DNA from: Casuarina equisetifolia
Lineage: Eukaryota > Streptophyta > Magnoliopsida > Fagales > Casuarinaceae
DNA: 64,000 nucleotides
Direction of reading: 5' to 3'
NCBI GenBank assembly: GCA_028551475.1
Contig: CM052354.1
Coordinates: 31,333,258 to 31,397,257, forward strand
Shown: positions 1 through 15,639 of the stretch, in pieces
Position numbering within the stretch: the stretch's first letter is position 1
Layout of the letters: each line of letters starts with the position of its first letter
Position numbers and translations under genes: made by a program
Notes under the pieces: model-generated
The model's input: only the letters and a program-made list of their open reading frames with translations
Databases searched by the model: none
What the model was told of the DNA's origin: nothing

Positions 1-1860
1 ACCTGCCTAAAGAAGGTTCCTGATATTTTTCTCAATCTCATAAATTGTTTGCTTTGGCAATAAGAAAACTTGCATCCAAAATATACATGTGGAAATCAAG
101 ACTGATTTTGCCAATTGTAATTTGAGATGTTTTTTTCATACTACTTCCTAGCACATTATAGTAATTTTTTTTTTTTACTTTTTTGTAGGATCTTGCTCCT
201 CCCATGCTCATCAATTATTTTTCCATTGTTCTCCTCTTGACAATGGTGACTACTTCATCAAAAGTAATGGTCGGCTTCGTGTGGGAAATTTGGCTTCAAA
301 GAGCTCTATGCAACTCATTCATGCCAATGAGAAAGTTGGTTAACTTCCCTTTTCCATTAGCTCTTGGAATTCTTTTTGAGCTACAAGGAGTGGGTGTTGA
401 GTCATGAATAAGATTCGTATTGGTTCCAAAGCTTTTCAAGTTGGAGCAAATAATCATCTAAAGAAATGTAGTAAGATTTTGTACTATCTTATTATTTGAT
501 AAATAAACTCATATATTTATCAAAAGATAAATGTATGGAGATTTCTATAGAATTTGAAAATCTCCTATTATAAATTGGAGAGGATTATTTAGATAATACA
601 TAAGCAATTTGGCTAAAGAATTTTTTACCAAATAACAAAACTGCTAAAAGTTAAAAGATCAAATGCAAATTTAGTTTTTTTTTTTAAAAAAAAAAGTACT
701 CCAAAAGGAATCAATTGATATGGAGGAAATAAATAATTTTCCCACCATTGAAAATATTTTTAAAAGTGAGGAAAAAGATCCATTTTTCAAAAGGATAAGA
801 AGGACAACAATTTTCAGTTTAACAAAGAGGTTCTTTTACACCCACAAACTAATTAAATTTATCCAAGTGCTACCACCAAACTTGGGAGATGTTTGTAGCA
901 TAAGTGAAGCATTTGTAGAGCTCAGGTGAGAGCTATTAGGGCCATGAGAGGACAATCCCATTTTAGAAGTCCTAGTGTTCGTAATATAAGGATTTGAAGT
1001 ATGGTTGCAATATGCGTCTAGCCACAATGGAAAATTTTGTTCTTTCCCAAAAGAGTAATTTTCATATCTTAGCCTCCATGAGGAATAGTTTTCCCTCCAA
1101 ACAAAAGTTATTCTAAAACTAAAACCGTACATGGTCTCTCACTGAGATGCAAATTGAGGGGCCCTAGCTAAAGTAATGGTTTAGTGTTGGTATTGTTCCT
1201 TGTGTTGACAGAAGTCCCCCGACTAACCAGCACCTTGGTGGTCTTAAAAACTGTTTCCTCTTGGGAAGGGCAACATCTCACTGCCCCATGCAAGCTTCGA
1301 TTGCTGCATTGGTGTTTGATAGAGATCATTCTAAAAGAAATTGAAATTTTGCAAGAAGATAGAACATTGGTTTGAAAATTCATTCAAAGATAAAAAAAAA
1401 AATTTTTAAAAATTGCTTGATGGGTAGAGTGTTTGGGTTGTGGAAACAGGATACTTAGAAGTCCATTAAAACAAAGAGGTTTGATACCTGATACCATGTT
1501 AAGAATTGAGAATATTACAAACAAATATAAATAATAGAGATTGTAACATTATTCATCTCTCATATCTATAATAATGGTTACAAGAAGAGAATGATATTTT
1601 GTTCTATATAGTTATACATCTACCCTCTATATACCTTTATAAGACTCATTACACGTTTTCCCACCTGAATCTCGTGATGATGGAAATCACAAATTTGTTC
1701 TGTTTATAGCATGATTCTTTCAATTAATTATTGGCTTGTTATCGTCTAACCTAGGCCTATATGTATAGGCACGGATTTTACGGCTTACTCTTCTAATACA
1801 CTCTCAAATTTATCGATTTCACATTAGTGTTCATAAGAAGTTTTTAGGGTTCTTGAGAAA
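1..1860. repeat. Intergenic DNA with copy A of the cluster's recurrent module
   Basis: No gene is supported. From about 180 to 1,380 this stretch matches, with many small differences, sequence near 9,780-10,420, 17,740-17,800 plus 19,920-20,500, 22,980-23,230 and 28,340-29,600. Shared landmarks are the run around gctcctcccatgctcat (about 196-212), a block ending in gaggacaatcccatt (about 945-965) and the block around agtaatggtttagtgttgg (about 1,170-1,190). These look like remains of duplicated flank DNA carried along with the GST copies. The open frames here are short and do not resemble a family I know. Positions 1,860-2,080 match the 3' flank of the GST second exon. Confidence 0.6.
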
Positions 1861-2372
1861 CAGGGGAAATTCTCCTTAAATTCTTTGATTTTCGGTAACC
1901 TACAGGTGTTATCTGACACAAACAAGTGTCCTTACTCTTGATAACATACGATTCAACACATGCTTCCAGCCAAAACTCAAAGCCACGGAAAGCCAAACAG
2001 GAAAAGGTAGAGGAGGAAGAAGAAAAAGACACAGAAGCGTCAACAAGTTCAATGCACATGAATGACATTCCCACTCTCGGCTCCACCCCTCGCCAAATTG
2101 CTTCTTGTGCTCCAATGTAGCCTCCTAAAGCTTCATCTGGTCGGGAAAGCTCTTGGCGACAGACTGTATTGCCGGCACCTTCTCACCCACTGAACGATCT
2201 TGGGGCACTCGGCTTCTGTGCTGGAATTGCCTAGGGTCTCGTAGACGTACAACCAGCCATAGAAAGTGATGAGAGCTACATCAACGAACCCGAAGTTTTT
2301 ACCTCCGAAATATGGCTTGTCTTGAAGTTTTCAATGAACTCTTTCCTTGCTGCCTCCTGTTCTTATCCTTTG

Positions 2373-2902
2373 TATTAAATGCCACGTCAGCTATCCATCT
2401 CACCATGTCCACGTCAGTATCATTAAACGACGTGGCATGCCAACTCACCAACTCTCGCCACGTCAGCCCTAATCATAACAAGCCACGAGCGCCGTCTCCT
2501 TCACCAAACACACCGACCACCTCTGCACGAACATGGTCGCAATTCCGGCACCCGAAGACCTTCTATTCTCATCCGATGATTCAAAAATCTTTGCCTCCAC
2601 ATCAAGAAGGAAAGATCATCAACCGGCACTCCCAATCAAGGTCGACTTTAGGAAAGATTTTCAATTCTTTCCAAAGTCTCTCCAATTAGGTTAAATCTTC
2701 AATCCATATCTTTGAATGTAAATTCATTTTCATTTAGACTAGATTTTGTATTTCCTTTATTGTCTCATATATTCCGATCTATAAATTGAACGGAATTTGT
2801 AAACATTTGTTAAGCAATTCATTTTAGTTACTTTACAGCAAATCTAGGTTTCGGTGTTCTTGAAGAAATTATTCAATTTCTTTGAGATATTGTTTTTCAA
2901 TT
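2373..2902 (+). repeat. 5' LTR of Copia-1
   Basis: 530 bp, starting TATTAAATGCC and ending TTTTTCAATT, directly followed by the tRNA-primer site. The ends are not the usual TG...CA; the target duplication on both sides fixes the boundary. Confidence 0.92.
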
Positions 2903-5900
2903 TGGTATCAAAGCCTTTTGGCCCCCGCCCTACACAGATCCTCCCCCTTTCCGCATCAATGGCTACCAATCATACCGATTTATCGTCCACCCAAACCGCT
3001 GCCCCTGTTTCCGTCGGAAATATCTCCATTCCGACTTCCGCTGTACGACTTGATGTACCGAATTACCTGGTGTGGAAAGCCAGGATTTTACCCTACCTCT
3101 GAGCAACCGAATTGCTGCCGATCGTTGATGGGTCAATTCCACCGCCGGCCAAATTTCTCACCACTGCCGATGACGAAGGCTCCCTTCTTCCGATCTCAAA
3201 TCTGGACTATCTGGAATGGCAAAAGCGGGATCAAACCGCTCTCGAACTGCTATTCAACACCTGTTCTGACGCCATCGTCGGCCAACTCACCAACAAGGAA
3301 ACGTCGTCTGACGTTTGGCGTGCCCTAGCTGCGGAGTTTGCGGGTCAAAGCTCCGCTCGCGCATCCAGCCTCCGCATCCGACTCCAAGCCATCACCAAAG
3401 GCCATCAGACCGTCTCTAATTTCCTCCAGGAAATCAACGCTTTGGTGGACGAACTCGGTGGCGTGGGTGAGGTGATTTCCGACAACGAATACCTCACCCA
3501 CCTATTCTGCGGCCTCAACGCTCCTTACGCCCCCTTAGCCACCGCGATCTCCGTGCATACCCACACCACTGGACTCACCCGCGAAGACCTCCACGGCCTT
3601 CTCCTCACCCAGAAGGCTCAGCTCGAACTGGCTGAGCAATCGCGCACCAACGCTACCACTTTCTCCATGAACCAGCAACCTCCTCGCTCTCGGCCGGCGT
3701 TTCAACCCCCAAATCAGCCTCAGCCTCAACGCCGGAACAACACCTTTTCCGACCAGCTGGCGTTTCCCCCTTCTACCGGTGGCCGATTCAGTAACGACGG
3801 CAGAAATCGCCGCCGTGCTCCGCGCTGCCAAATCTGTCGTTGGACAGGACACTGGGCCACCACCTGTCGGGCCCGTTACTCTCCTTCGGCCCAGCCTGCT
3901 GCTCACGGCCCACAAGCCAATAACCTGGGCCAGTCCAGCCCCTACTTCGATGGGCCCCTATCCGAGCAGGCCTCTGTGGACTGGTACCCAGACTCGAGTG
4001 CAACAAATCATGTTACACCCGATCCAATGGGCCTGGTCCCACTTATACCGTATGAGGGCCCAACTCAAGTAACTGTTGGTGATGGAGTGGGCCTCCCCAT
4101 CACCCACACAGGTAATTTCTCTACCCTGAAAAATTTAACTATATCTAACATTTTAGTAGTACCCAATATTTCCAAAAATTTACTATCAGTGTCTTAATTC
4201 ACACGGGATAATAATTGCAAATTCATATTTTATCCCAATTTTTGTGTTGCGCAGCATCTATCTACAGGTCAGACACTGCTTCACGGTCCACTTAATCACG
4301 GCCTCTATCGCCTTCAATTGAATAAATGGGTGCACAAGCCCGTCGCACTATCATTAAATTGTAATATGCCTGAAAAATGGCATCAACGTCTAGGGCATGC
4401 TTCTTTCCCTATTGTATTAAAAGTGCTCCAAAATAATAAAATAAATATTGAAGGCAATTTCCCTCAATCATGCAATGCTTGTCGAATTAGCAAAAGCGCA
4501 AAACATACTCATCCCCCTACTAACAACAAATCTCGGAGCCCACTTGATCTTGTTCATTTTGACATCTGGGGACCAGCCCCAATTTTATCCACTTTAGGCA
4601 ACAAATACTATATTGCTTTTATTGATGATTTTTCAAAATTTACCTGGATTTATACATTCCAAACTCACACTCAATTTCTCTCCATATTTGAGCAATTTCA
4701 AATTTTTGTTGAAAATCAGTGTGATCACAAAATCAAATCTATTCAATGTGATGGTGCCGCAGAGTTCACCTCCACGGAATTCATTAATACACTTTCCAAT
4801 TTAGGGATTCACCAACGCATATCTAGTTCCTATGCCCCATTTCAAAATGGCTCCGCCGAACGCAAACATCGGCACATAGTTGAAACCGGGCTCTCCTTAC
4901 TTAATCATGCCCATGTTCCACTCCAATATTGGGACTATGCCTTTGAGACTGCAATCCACATTATAAACAGGCTCCCTACTCTTGTTCTAGATAATAAGAC
5001 ACCATGGGACTTATTTTTTGGAAGTAATCCATCTATCTCCCATCTTCGTGTCTTTGGATGCCTTGCTTATCCATATCTTCGGCCTTATGCCAAGCATAAA
5101 CTTGAACCTCGTTCTCGCCCTTGCATTTTTCTCGGATATCCCATTGGATACAAGGGTTATCGTTGCTATTGCCCTCACACAAAACGCTTCTTCATTGCTG
5201 CGGATGCTATCTTTGACGAGACACAATTTCCTTTTCAAAAATTATCTACGTCACCTAACCCAACAAGATTGGACTACATACCACTTCAACTCTCTTGTCC
5301 ATCCAGGGATCTTTCCCCTCCCACATCACGGTCAATGCCCAATGTCACTAATCCCTCATCGGCATCTCGACCCCCATCTCCCAACCCCTCCTCAAGAGCT
5401 CCATCCATTGAGTCTTCTCAAACATCATTACCACCTCCACCCAGTCACTCCATGACTACTCGCCTTAAAGGTGGCACAATTGCTCGGCGCACCATTACTC
5501 GCCAACATACATATGCTTTAACTGCACGTAAATTTCCCTACAAGGAACCCTCTTGCTTTACTGAGGCGAACGCTTCCCCAGAATGGCGCAAAGCCATGGC
5601 TGAAGAATATACAGCCCTAATTAAAAACAAAACATGGGATCTAGTTCCTCCTTCCTCCAATATTACACCTATAGGGTGCAAATGGGTCTACAAAGTAAAA
5701 TTGCGTTCTGATGGTACCCTCGAACGCTATAAGGCCCGCCTCGTTGCTAAAGGTTTTCACCAACGTCCTGGCTTGGACTATAATGAAACCTTCAGTCCTG
5801 TGGCTAAACCTGTTACCATTCGTACATTACTTTCTATTGCTTATTCAAACGGGTGGACAATTAGGCAACTGGACGTCAAGAATGCCTTCTTACATGGTCA

Positions 5901-7088
5901 TCTTGAAGAAACGATTTTTATGACTCAACCTCCTGGGTTTGTTGATCCCCAGAACCCTAACTCTGTTTGCCGTCTCCGTCGCTCTTTATATGGGTTAAAG
6001 TAAGCCCCTCGAGCTTGGAATCATCGTTTAAGCCAATTCCTACTTAAAATTGGTTTCTCTATTTCCAACGCAGACAACGCCTTATTCACACTTCATACCC
6101 CTCAATACAGTGCCTTCTTACTCATCTATGTTGATGACATCATCTTTACAAGCACTCCTGTTGCCCCTCTTACTCACATTATTAATCAATTACAGAGAGA
6201 ATTTGACATAAAAGATTTGGGCAACCTTCATCTTTTTCCTTGGCATTGAAGCTCTCACCACCAAGAATGGGTTGATCCTTCATTAAGCTAAATTTGCCCA
6301 AGACATTCTTAATCGGGCCAATATGGACTCCGCACGTGGAGTCTCTACTCCTTGTCCAACCGGGCACCCTCCCTCTATAACTGATGGTGAACCCCTCTCT
6401 GATCCCACCCACTATTGCAGCATTGTCGGCACTCTCCAATATCTCACACTTACACGTCCCAATATTGCCTACGCTGTTAATACGGCCTGCCAATATATGC
6501 ATGCACAGACTATAACTCATTGGACCTTTGTCAAACGAATTCTTCGTTTTCTTACCGATACCATTCGTTATGGCCTTCACCTTACCAAATCATCCTCCAA
6601 TCAACTTCATGCATATTCTGATGCTGGATGGGCTAGTGATTGTGATGATCGCAAATCCACAGGTGGATTTTGCATATTTCTTGGTTCTAACCTCATCTCT
6701 TGGTGCTCTAGAAAACTGAAAACAGTAGCTCGGTCAAGCACTGAAGCTGAATTCAAAAGCCTCGCTGATACTGCTGTTGAACTCATTTGGATTGAAGCAC
6801 TCCTTCGAGACCTTCATCAACCATTATCTTCACCACCGACACTTTGGTGTGACAACTTATCTGCCATGTATCTCTCCACCAATCCAGTCTTCCATGCTCG
6901 CACCAAACATGTCGAGATTGACTTTCACTTCATCCGTGAGCGTATCAAGAATCGCCAACTTCACATACATTTTATTTCTTCCGTCGATCAGACGGCAGAC
7001 ATCTTCACAAAAGGTCTCTCCTCCACACGCTTCAGCATTCTTCAGAACAAGCTCATGGTCCGCTGCGACCCGTCCGCTTACGGGGGGG

Positions 7089-7618
7089 TATTAAATGCCA
7101 CGTCAGCTGTCCATCTCACCATGTCCACGTCAGTATCATTAAACGACGTGGCACGCCAACTCACCAACTCTCACCACGTCAGCCCTGATCATAACAAGCC
7201 ACGAGCGCCGTCTCCTTCACTAAACACACCGACCGCCTCTGTACGAACATGGTCGCAATTTCGGCACCCGAAGACCTTCTATTCTCATCCGATGATTCGG
7301 AAATCTTCGCCTCCACATCAAGAAGGAAAGATCATCAACCGGCACTCCCAATCAAGGCCGACTTTGGGAAAGATTTCCAATTCTTTCCAAAGTCTCTCCA
7401 ATTAGGTTAAATCTTCGATCCATATCTTTGAATGTAAATTCATTTTCATTTAGACTAGATTTTGTATTTCCTTTATTGTCTCATATATTCCGATCTATAA
7501 ATTGAACGGAATTTGTAAACATTTGTTAAGCAATTCATTTTAGTTACTTTACAGCAAATCTAGGTTTCGGTGTTCTTGAAGAAATTATTCAATTTCTTCG
7601 AGATATTGTTTTTCAATT
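7089..7618 (+). repeat. 3' LTR of Copia-1
   Basis: 530 bp with no length change against the 5' LTR. It is preceded by a run of seven G (polypurine tract) and followed by the target duplication CTTTG, after which GSTU-a exon 2 continues. Confidence 0.92.
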
Positions 7619-7846
7619 CTTTGGTTGTCCACATCCTCCGAGAACCATCATATACCTGCGGTATGCATTCACTTTGTACTACCACTGTCCTCATATGGCT
7701 TATGAAAATGGATGCAAGAAACCAAGTGTTTTGGACAGATCTCTATTACTTCATGCGAATCCAGAGAAGGGAAACTTAAAGGGTTAGCAGCGTTAGAAGG
7801 AGAAAAAGTCCGGTCGTTAACACTGCTGCACCCTAAATTATACCTA

Positions 7847-8149
<303 letters not shown>

Positions 8150-8412
8150 CTAGTGCGCGGGGTTCATCTTCAGCAGCAGATCGCTCTTGTTGATCACGTT
8201 CTGCTCCTCGTACTCGTACTGGACTGCTTTTTCAGCCAGCGCGATACTCACCCTCATCCCGAACATGCTCATCCACATATCCAGAGCAACCACGTCGTCT
8301 GCCATTTTCACTCACCTCAACAGAAGATTGAAAGAAAGAAACTTCGGGAAGATGCAGTGAAGCGAGTGAGCAGCATTCGCTAATAAAGGCAACGGTCCCT
8401 TGGGACATAGCT

Positions 8413-8433
8413 CGATGTCAATGCTTCCGTCAG
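8413..8433 (-). promoter_or_regulatory. as-1-like element of GSTU-a, proximal copy
   Basis: Read on the minus strand the core is TGACGGAAGCATTGACATC, i.e. TGACG, seven bases, then TGACA, 108-128 bp upstream of the GSTU-a ATG. It matches the layout of the as-1/ocs element (TGACG-N7-TGACG) known from plant GST promoters and bound by TGA-class bZIP factors. Binding here is inferred. Confidence 0.6.
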
Positions 8434-8519
8434 GTGTTATCGTAAGAGGGTATGGTAATAGTGTTAAAATCCTCAATATTTAACAAATTGTTGGGCGGAA
8501 ATACGAATGTAAATCCAAT

Positions 8520-8538
8520 ATGTCATTGGTTCCGTTAG
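8520..8538 (-). promoter_or_regulatory. as-1-like element of GSTU-a, distal decayed copy
   Basis: The minus strand reads CTAACGGAACCAATGACAT, a second copy of the element about 105 bp further upstream, with the first TGACG changed to TAACG. GSTU-f has the same two-copy arrangement with its second copy intact, so the duplication is older than the split of a and f. Confidence 0.5.
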
Positions 8539-8539
8539 A

Positions 8540-10808
8540 TTGTATCAGTAAGTTGGTATAGTAATATTGTTAGAAAAGAAAAAGGTGCTTGATTAATAGA
8601 TCTGGGAATGAGCCGCATAGCAGAAAATGAAGGATGAAACCCTTGATTCAAAATATTATAATTTCGTGCTATTCATGTAATGAAGTGTACATTTCAAAAG
8701 ATACGGCAGTTTTCAATATCAAAATTTATTGAATGCTCCCATGATCAAATATTAGGTAGGTGATTAGATTATTACTTTCTTAACCTTTTTTTTTTAATGC
8801 ACACATCCAAACTCACATATTTAGGTGTCTAATTTAAGACCAATAAATTCTAGATAGCACCTATTCCCAATTAAGTCAAATACTCATCAACTTACTCTCT
8901 TAACCTATGAGTTTTAAAAAAAAATACAAAAATTAAGTTAAAATTTAATGACACAATGATTTCCCCAATTGTACTAGTCCTAGATATCAAATTTGTCTTG
9001 AAGACTAAGGCAACACAAAACATTATGAAGATGCTAAACCATATGAATATCTACTAAACTAGTATAAGTAATGGATATGATATTGCTATTTAGTAATCGA
9101 AAGGTCCTACAAGCATGTGTAAATCATTGAGTGGACTCCAAACAATTTCAATTACCCATAATATGATCATCAAGACTTACATTTGTAACTCAAATAAATC
9201 AAGTCTTCTGTTTCGATATTATACCTGTCATGTAACCATTAGATCTCTCTTCCCCCATTTAGTAAGGCTAAGAATTTGTAATACTATTTCCTAAAAACCT
9301 CCTATTGAGTGTCAACAATTAATTAAGCAGCCATCTTATTTACAGAAAGCCTTGTACCACCTTTCCCATTTTTCTTTGGTGAATAACCCTTTAGTTTGTA
9401 ACAATTTTTTTCGTTCTTTTTACTCTTAACTCCCATGATGAGAGAACTTACATTCTTTCTTTTTTATGTGCCTTTTTTTTCTTCTTTTCTTTTTTTAACA
9501 ATGGGGATAAATTTCATATTTTCCCTCCACATTATCATAGTCCATCAATTACTAAACAACATATTTGGAGCTAGTGTTTTTTTGGGGGATTTATTGGGGA
9601 AGAGGGAGATTCAAATCCTGGCCTCTCATATGATAGAGCCTTTATATAGTACTAAACTATTAAGACTCAAGCTAAAACCCATCGAATAAATACACTATTT
9701 CCACATTATTAGCATCTCCACAGAGAACTAAAGGAAACATGTTTTCCGGTAGTCTAAGGGCAGAACGAACATGGCATTGCCAAAGTCACCGTCCCCAAAA
9801 TTGAGCCTCGACTTTAGAGCAAAAGCTAGGGTTTCACTCCTGTGCTCAGTGATTATTATTTCAGTTGGTCCCATCTTCTTCAACAATGGTGATTGCTTCA
9901 TCAAGTGTAGGGGTTGGCTTCATGTGGGAAATATGAGGTCAAAGAGCTCCATAAACTCCTGGCACTCCTTTTGGGCTTTATGGCGAGGGTGTTGAATCAG
10001 GACATAAGAGTCACATAGGTCCCAAAGCCCCTTAAGCCGGAGCAAGTATTCATCCTCACTTGTTCTTGTTACATGGTGTAGGTAATATCTAGTTTAATAA
10101 AGAGGACCTTTACTCTCCCGTTGCGGTGTTCCTAGTGTTTGTCATGTAGGACTTCGAAGTGTGGTCCCGTATACATCGAGCCACAAAGGAAAGTTTGTTG
10201 TCTTCCAAGGCAGTAATTTTTATATATCGACTCTGGGGCATAGTTTTCCTTCCAAACAGTAAATCTTTCCAGCACCAACATGACATCTGAATTCTCATTC
10301 TTATGCAAATAAAATAGGTCTCCTAGATAAAGTAATGGTTTAGGTTGGTATTATTCAATTCACTTGGCAGCCCATTCACACATTTATAATAATGTAAAAG
10401 TCGTGGATGCCTAGAATAAATAATGAATTGCCAAGAGTAAGGTGGGAGAAGGTAACCGGAGAACCTATCTCCAACGGTGACAGTGCATGGATGTGAGCCG
10501 GCCATGACGTTTTCCAGCATTTACCCTTTCAAACCAATACTAACGGCCAAAAGTTGTGAGGAGGAAGAAAAAATAGATTTCACTACTCTGCCTAAACTCC
10601 GACAGAACTTGTGTACATCCATAGTGGTAGAAAGCCAGACAAATCTTGGTGGACAACACAAAGTGTCCTTATTCTTTGATAACATACGTTACAACACATG
10701 CTCTTCTGCTATAACTCAAGATACAGGGAAAGCCAAGAAGGGAAAGGTGGAGGAAGAAGAGAGACATAGAAGCTTCTATGCGCACAAATCACACTTCCAC
10801 TCTCGGCA
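8540..10808. repeat. Intergenic DNA with module copy B and 3' flank of GSTU-b
   Basis: No gene is supported. Positions 8,580-8,740 match 31,200-31,330 and 32,370-32,540 (upstream DNA of lineage a/f). Positions 8,930-9,300 match 17,450-17,720 and 31,490-31,800. Positions 9,780-10,420 are module copy B. Positions 10,460-10,560 (ctccaacggtgacagtgcat and what follows) recur near 20,620, 33,540 and 37,180 at the 3' side of other GST copies. The last 250 bp before GSTU-b correspond to its 3' untranslated flank. Confidence 0.55.
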
Positions 10809-12010
<1,202 letters not shown>

Positions 12011-12058
12011 CTAAGGCTTGTTGTTTCCGAGTCAACGGCCCTTCCGGCCTTTAACTGG

Positions 12059-12077
12059 ATGTCATTGCCTCCGTCAG
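12059..12077 (-). promoter_or_regulatory. as-1-like element of GSTU-b
   Basis: The minus strand reads CTGACGGAGGCAATGACAT: TGACG, seven bases, TGACA, about 142-160 bp upstream of the ATG. A TATAA-like motif on the same strand lies nearer the gene at about 11,990-12,000. Confidence 0.6.
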
Positions 12078-12128
12078 ATGGTATCATTCATTTGGTAGAG
12101 TAATATGTAATATTGTTAAAATAAATTT

Positions 12129-12680
12129 ACAAAAGTAGAATTGCTGGTAACGAAGTTTGTTGAGTGTAATGCATTTTTCTGAGAAGAACGTCCCAGCAAG
12201 ATCGAGATCCAGAGAATTCCAGAAGATGCATTATGGAGACCAGCCAAAAGACTTAGTCGGTGCAGAAAAGAATACTCTATAGAGTTCCGACAGGTCTGGA
12301 TTATTCCAGCCAAAGATAATAACAAAAGTTTGTAAGCAAAGTAAAAAATGGTGGCTTTTAAAGTCAAGAATGACGGCTATGTAAGTCGGTTGTAGTGTCT
12401 ATAAATACTAACGTGTGTGATGAAAAAGGTGTATAAGAAAACAAACTAGCCTTCTTTATCGACATCCTTTAATAAGAGCTTCCTTTCCTTCCTTCCCTTC
12501 CTTCCCTTCCTTGCAACTACTTTGGAGACAAGTGCTCCACGTTCAACATCCTTTCGTACTTTCTCTTTCTCAAACCCATCATACAACTTTTCCGCTGCAT
12601 AATACTTTTCTTTTCACCTAAACCATCAAAGTTGTTACCACCTTTTCTCTAGAAATAATAAGTGAAGTTTTTGTCGACCT
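12129..12680. other. Unclassified insertion with promoter-like core
   Basis: The upstream module of sister genes is left at about 12,128 (after attgttaaaataaattta) and rejoined at about 12,681 (agagggttgttagaatcc). The roughly 550 bp between has no match elsewhere in the window. It holds a TATA-type box (tctataaatact near 12,398-12,409) preceded by tgacgg near 12,371 and followed by a pyrimidine-rich stretch. This fits a solo LTR or a fragment of a virus-like promoter, but no clear terminal repeat or target duplication is visible, so the class stays open. Confidence 0.3.
12477..12515. repeat. CCTTC/CTTC microsatellite
   Basis: A short run of cttcc, ttcc and cttccc units lies within the unclassified insertion. 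Confidence 0.8.
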
Positions 12681-13698
12681 CGGAGAGGGTTGTTAGAATC
12701 CATGAGAGGACAATCCCATTACAGCTTTCATTGAGTTCATAATATAAGAATTTGAAGTTTGGTTGCCATATGCATCCAGCCACAAAGTAAAATTTGTTCC
12801 CCCTAAAAGGGTAATCTTTGTATCTCGGCTCTATGAGGCATAGCTTTCCCCTCCAAATAGCAACGCTAGAAAGACTAACATGGTGCCTGAATTCTCATTG
12901 AGATGTAAATAAAGTAGCCAACTAGCTATACTACTGGTTTAGTGTTGGTATTATTCCATGTCTTGACAGAAGTCCCTGCATCGCATGGCCCTTTGGTGGT
13001 CTTAAGAACAGTTTCTGTCAAGGAAGGCAACAAATCATTGCTCTATGTTCCGTCCACGCTTCATTTGCCACGTTGGGGGTTAATAAGAATAATTTTAGTC
13101 TTGAATGACTAGGTCCACCCTTAAAAGGGGTATTCAAGACTTAAAAGGTGCTTTATAAGATAATAGAGATTGCAAAATTATATGTCTCTCATATGTGTAA
13201 TAATGGTTAGAACAAGAAAATTGTATCTAGTTTCATACGTTATGCATACCTTCTCTACACATTTATAATACCATACAAGTCCCTTCAAAAACAAATGCCC
13301 AGAATAGAATAATGACTTGTGAACCTATTCTCAAGGGGGAAGTTATCTTCATTGACGGGGCTACTCGTTCTTGAATACGTACCTTCCAAACTAATACTGA
13401 GGTCTAAAAAGTTGTAAGAAGCAAAGAACATGCAGATTTCATTCCTCTGCCTAAACGCCTACAGCAGAACTTGTGTCCAAGTGGTAGAAAACCAATAGTA
13501 CAGACAAATCTTGGTGGACACAGGGAAGTGTCCTTACTCTTGTTTCTTGTTAAGTTAGATACCACACATGTTTTTCGCCATAACTCAAAGCCAAAGGAAG
13601 GCCAAAGCGAAAGGGTAGAAGAAAAGAAGAGAAAGAGAAAGCGTCCACAAGTTCGATGCACGCAAACGAAGGACCGCCATAGACTTCCACTCTTGACT
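12681..13698. repeat. Module copy C and 3' flank of GSTU-c
   Basis: It starts with ccatgagaggacaatccc and carries the landmark series seen at 950-1,280 and 29,000-29,600. From about 13,330 it matches the DNA 3' of GSTU-d (20,820-21,160), including the conserved stretch before the stop codon. No gene is supported. Confidence 0.6.
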
Positions 13699-15037
<1,339 letters not shown>

Positions 15038-15175
15038 TTTCACTCACTTCAACAGAAGATTGAAGCAGAGAAACTCGACAAAGATGCAAAGAAGCGCTGG
15101 GCAGTCAGCGCTTATAAAGGCTCAGAACCACAAAAGCATGTTGCTTCTCAATCAACGGTCCTTCCGGTCCTAGCC

Positions 15176-15196
15176 TGATTTCATTGCTCCCCTCAG
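15176..15196 (-). promoter_or_regulatory. Decayed as-1-like element of GSTU-c
   Basis: The minus strand reads CTGAGGGGAGCAATGAAAT at the position where sister genes have the as-1-like element: TGACG has become TGAGG and the second half TGAAA. The promoter seems to have decayed along with the gene. Confidence 0.45.
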
Positions 15197-15639
15197 ATGG
15201 CATAATATATCTCGATATTTAATGCATTTTATCAGATAATTTTTAAACCTAAACCGTTCTGAGAGAAATTTGGCCTGTTTGTCATTAGAGGAAGTGGTCA
15301 GTCTCTTCCAGCTTGTCCCCGTCGTTCCCGTCTATTATGCTTTACTGTCACTACTTCAGCTGGCAATTTCGACGCTAATTCTGATCATTGTTGATTCTTC
15401 TTCTCTTGTTGACATTTGTCACCCTATGAGCATCGTGTTGTTTACGGTATGTTGGTATGGGAAACGAGAATGACAGTACCAATCAAAAATCGTGAGCGTG
15501 GACATGTGCACAGTCGATGATTGAATGGATAAAAAAAAATTAAATTAAATTGGTCGTAATATAGTTACTAGTATTTGTATGTGTAGTTTAAATAAATTAA
15601 GTTTTTTATTTGAAAATTATAGGCATAGCACTGGATACT

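Larger units (their letters stand above)
2373..7618 (+). mobile_element. Copia-1, full-length Ty1/Copia LTR retrotransposon fossil
   Basis: This 5,246-bp element has 530-bp LTRs at 2373-2902 and 7089-7618 and a perfect 5-bp target duplication (CTTTG at 2368-2372 and 7619-7623). A primer-binding site TGGTATCAAAGC follows the 5' LTR at 2903, complementary to initiator Met tRNA, and a G-rich polypurine tract lies just before 7089. In order the parts are gag with a CCHC zinc knuckle (about 2,960-3,900), protease (about 3,980-4,200), integrase (about 4,370-5,100), reverse transcriptase (about 5,580-6,290) and RNase H (about 6,590-7,060). That order marks Copia rather than Gypsy. It is a broken fossil with about five breaks. 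The LTRs differ at about 16 of 530 sites, all transitions, suggesting insertion roughly 1-3 million years ago at usual plant rates. It lies in exon 2 of GSTU-a. Confidence 0.95.

Noticed and set aside
720-929. Open frame MEEINNFPTIENIFKSEEK
   Set aside because: The same stretch recurs broken at 28,780-28,900 as part of the duplicated module, so it is repeat sequence rather than a gene.
3535-3915. Long minus-strand open frame inside Copia-1
   Set aside because: It is the shadow of the GC-rich gag region on the other strand and has no family likeness.
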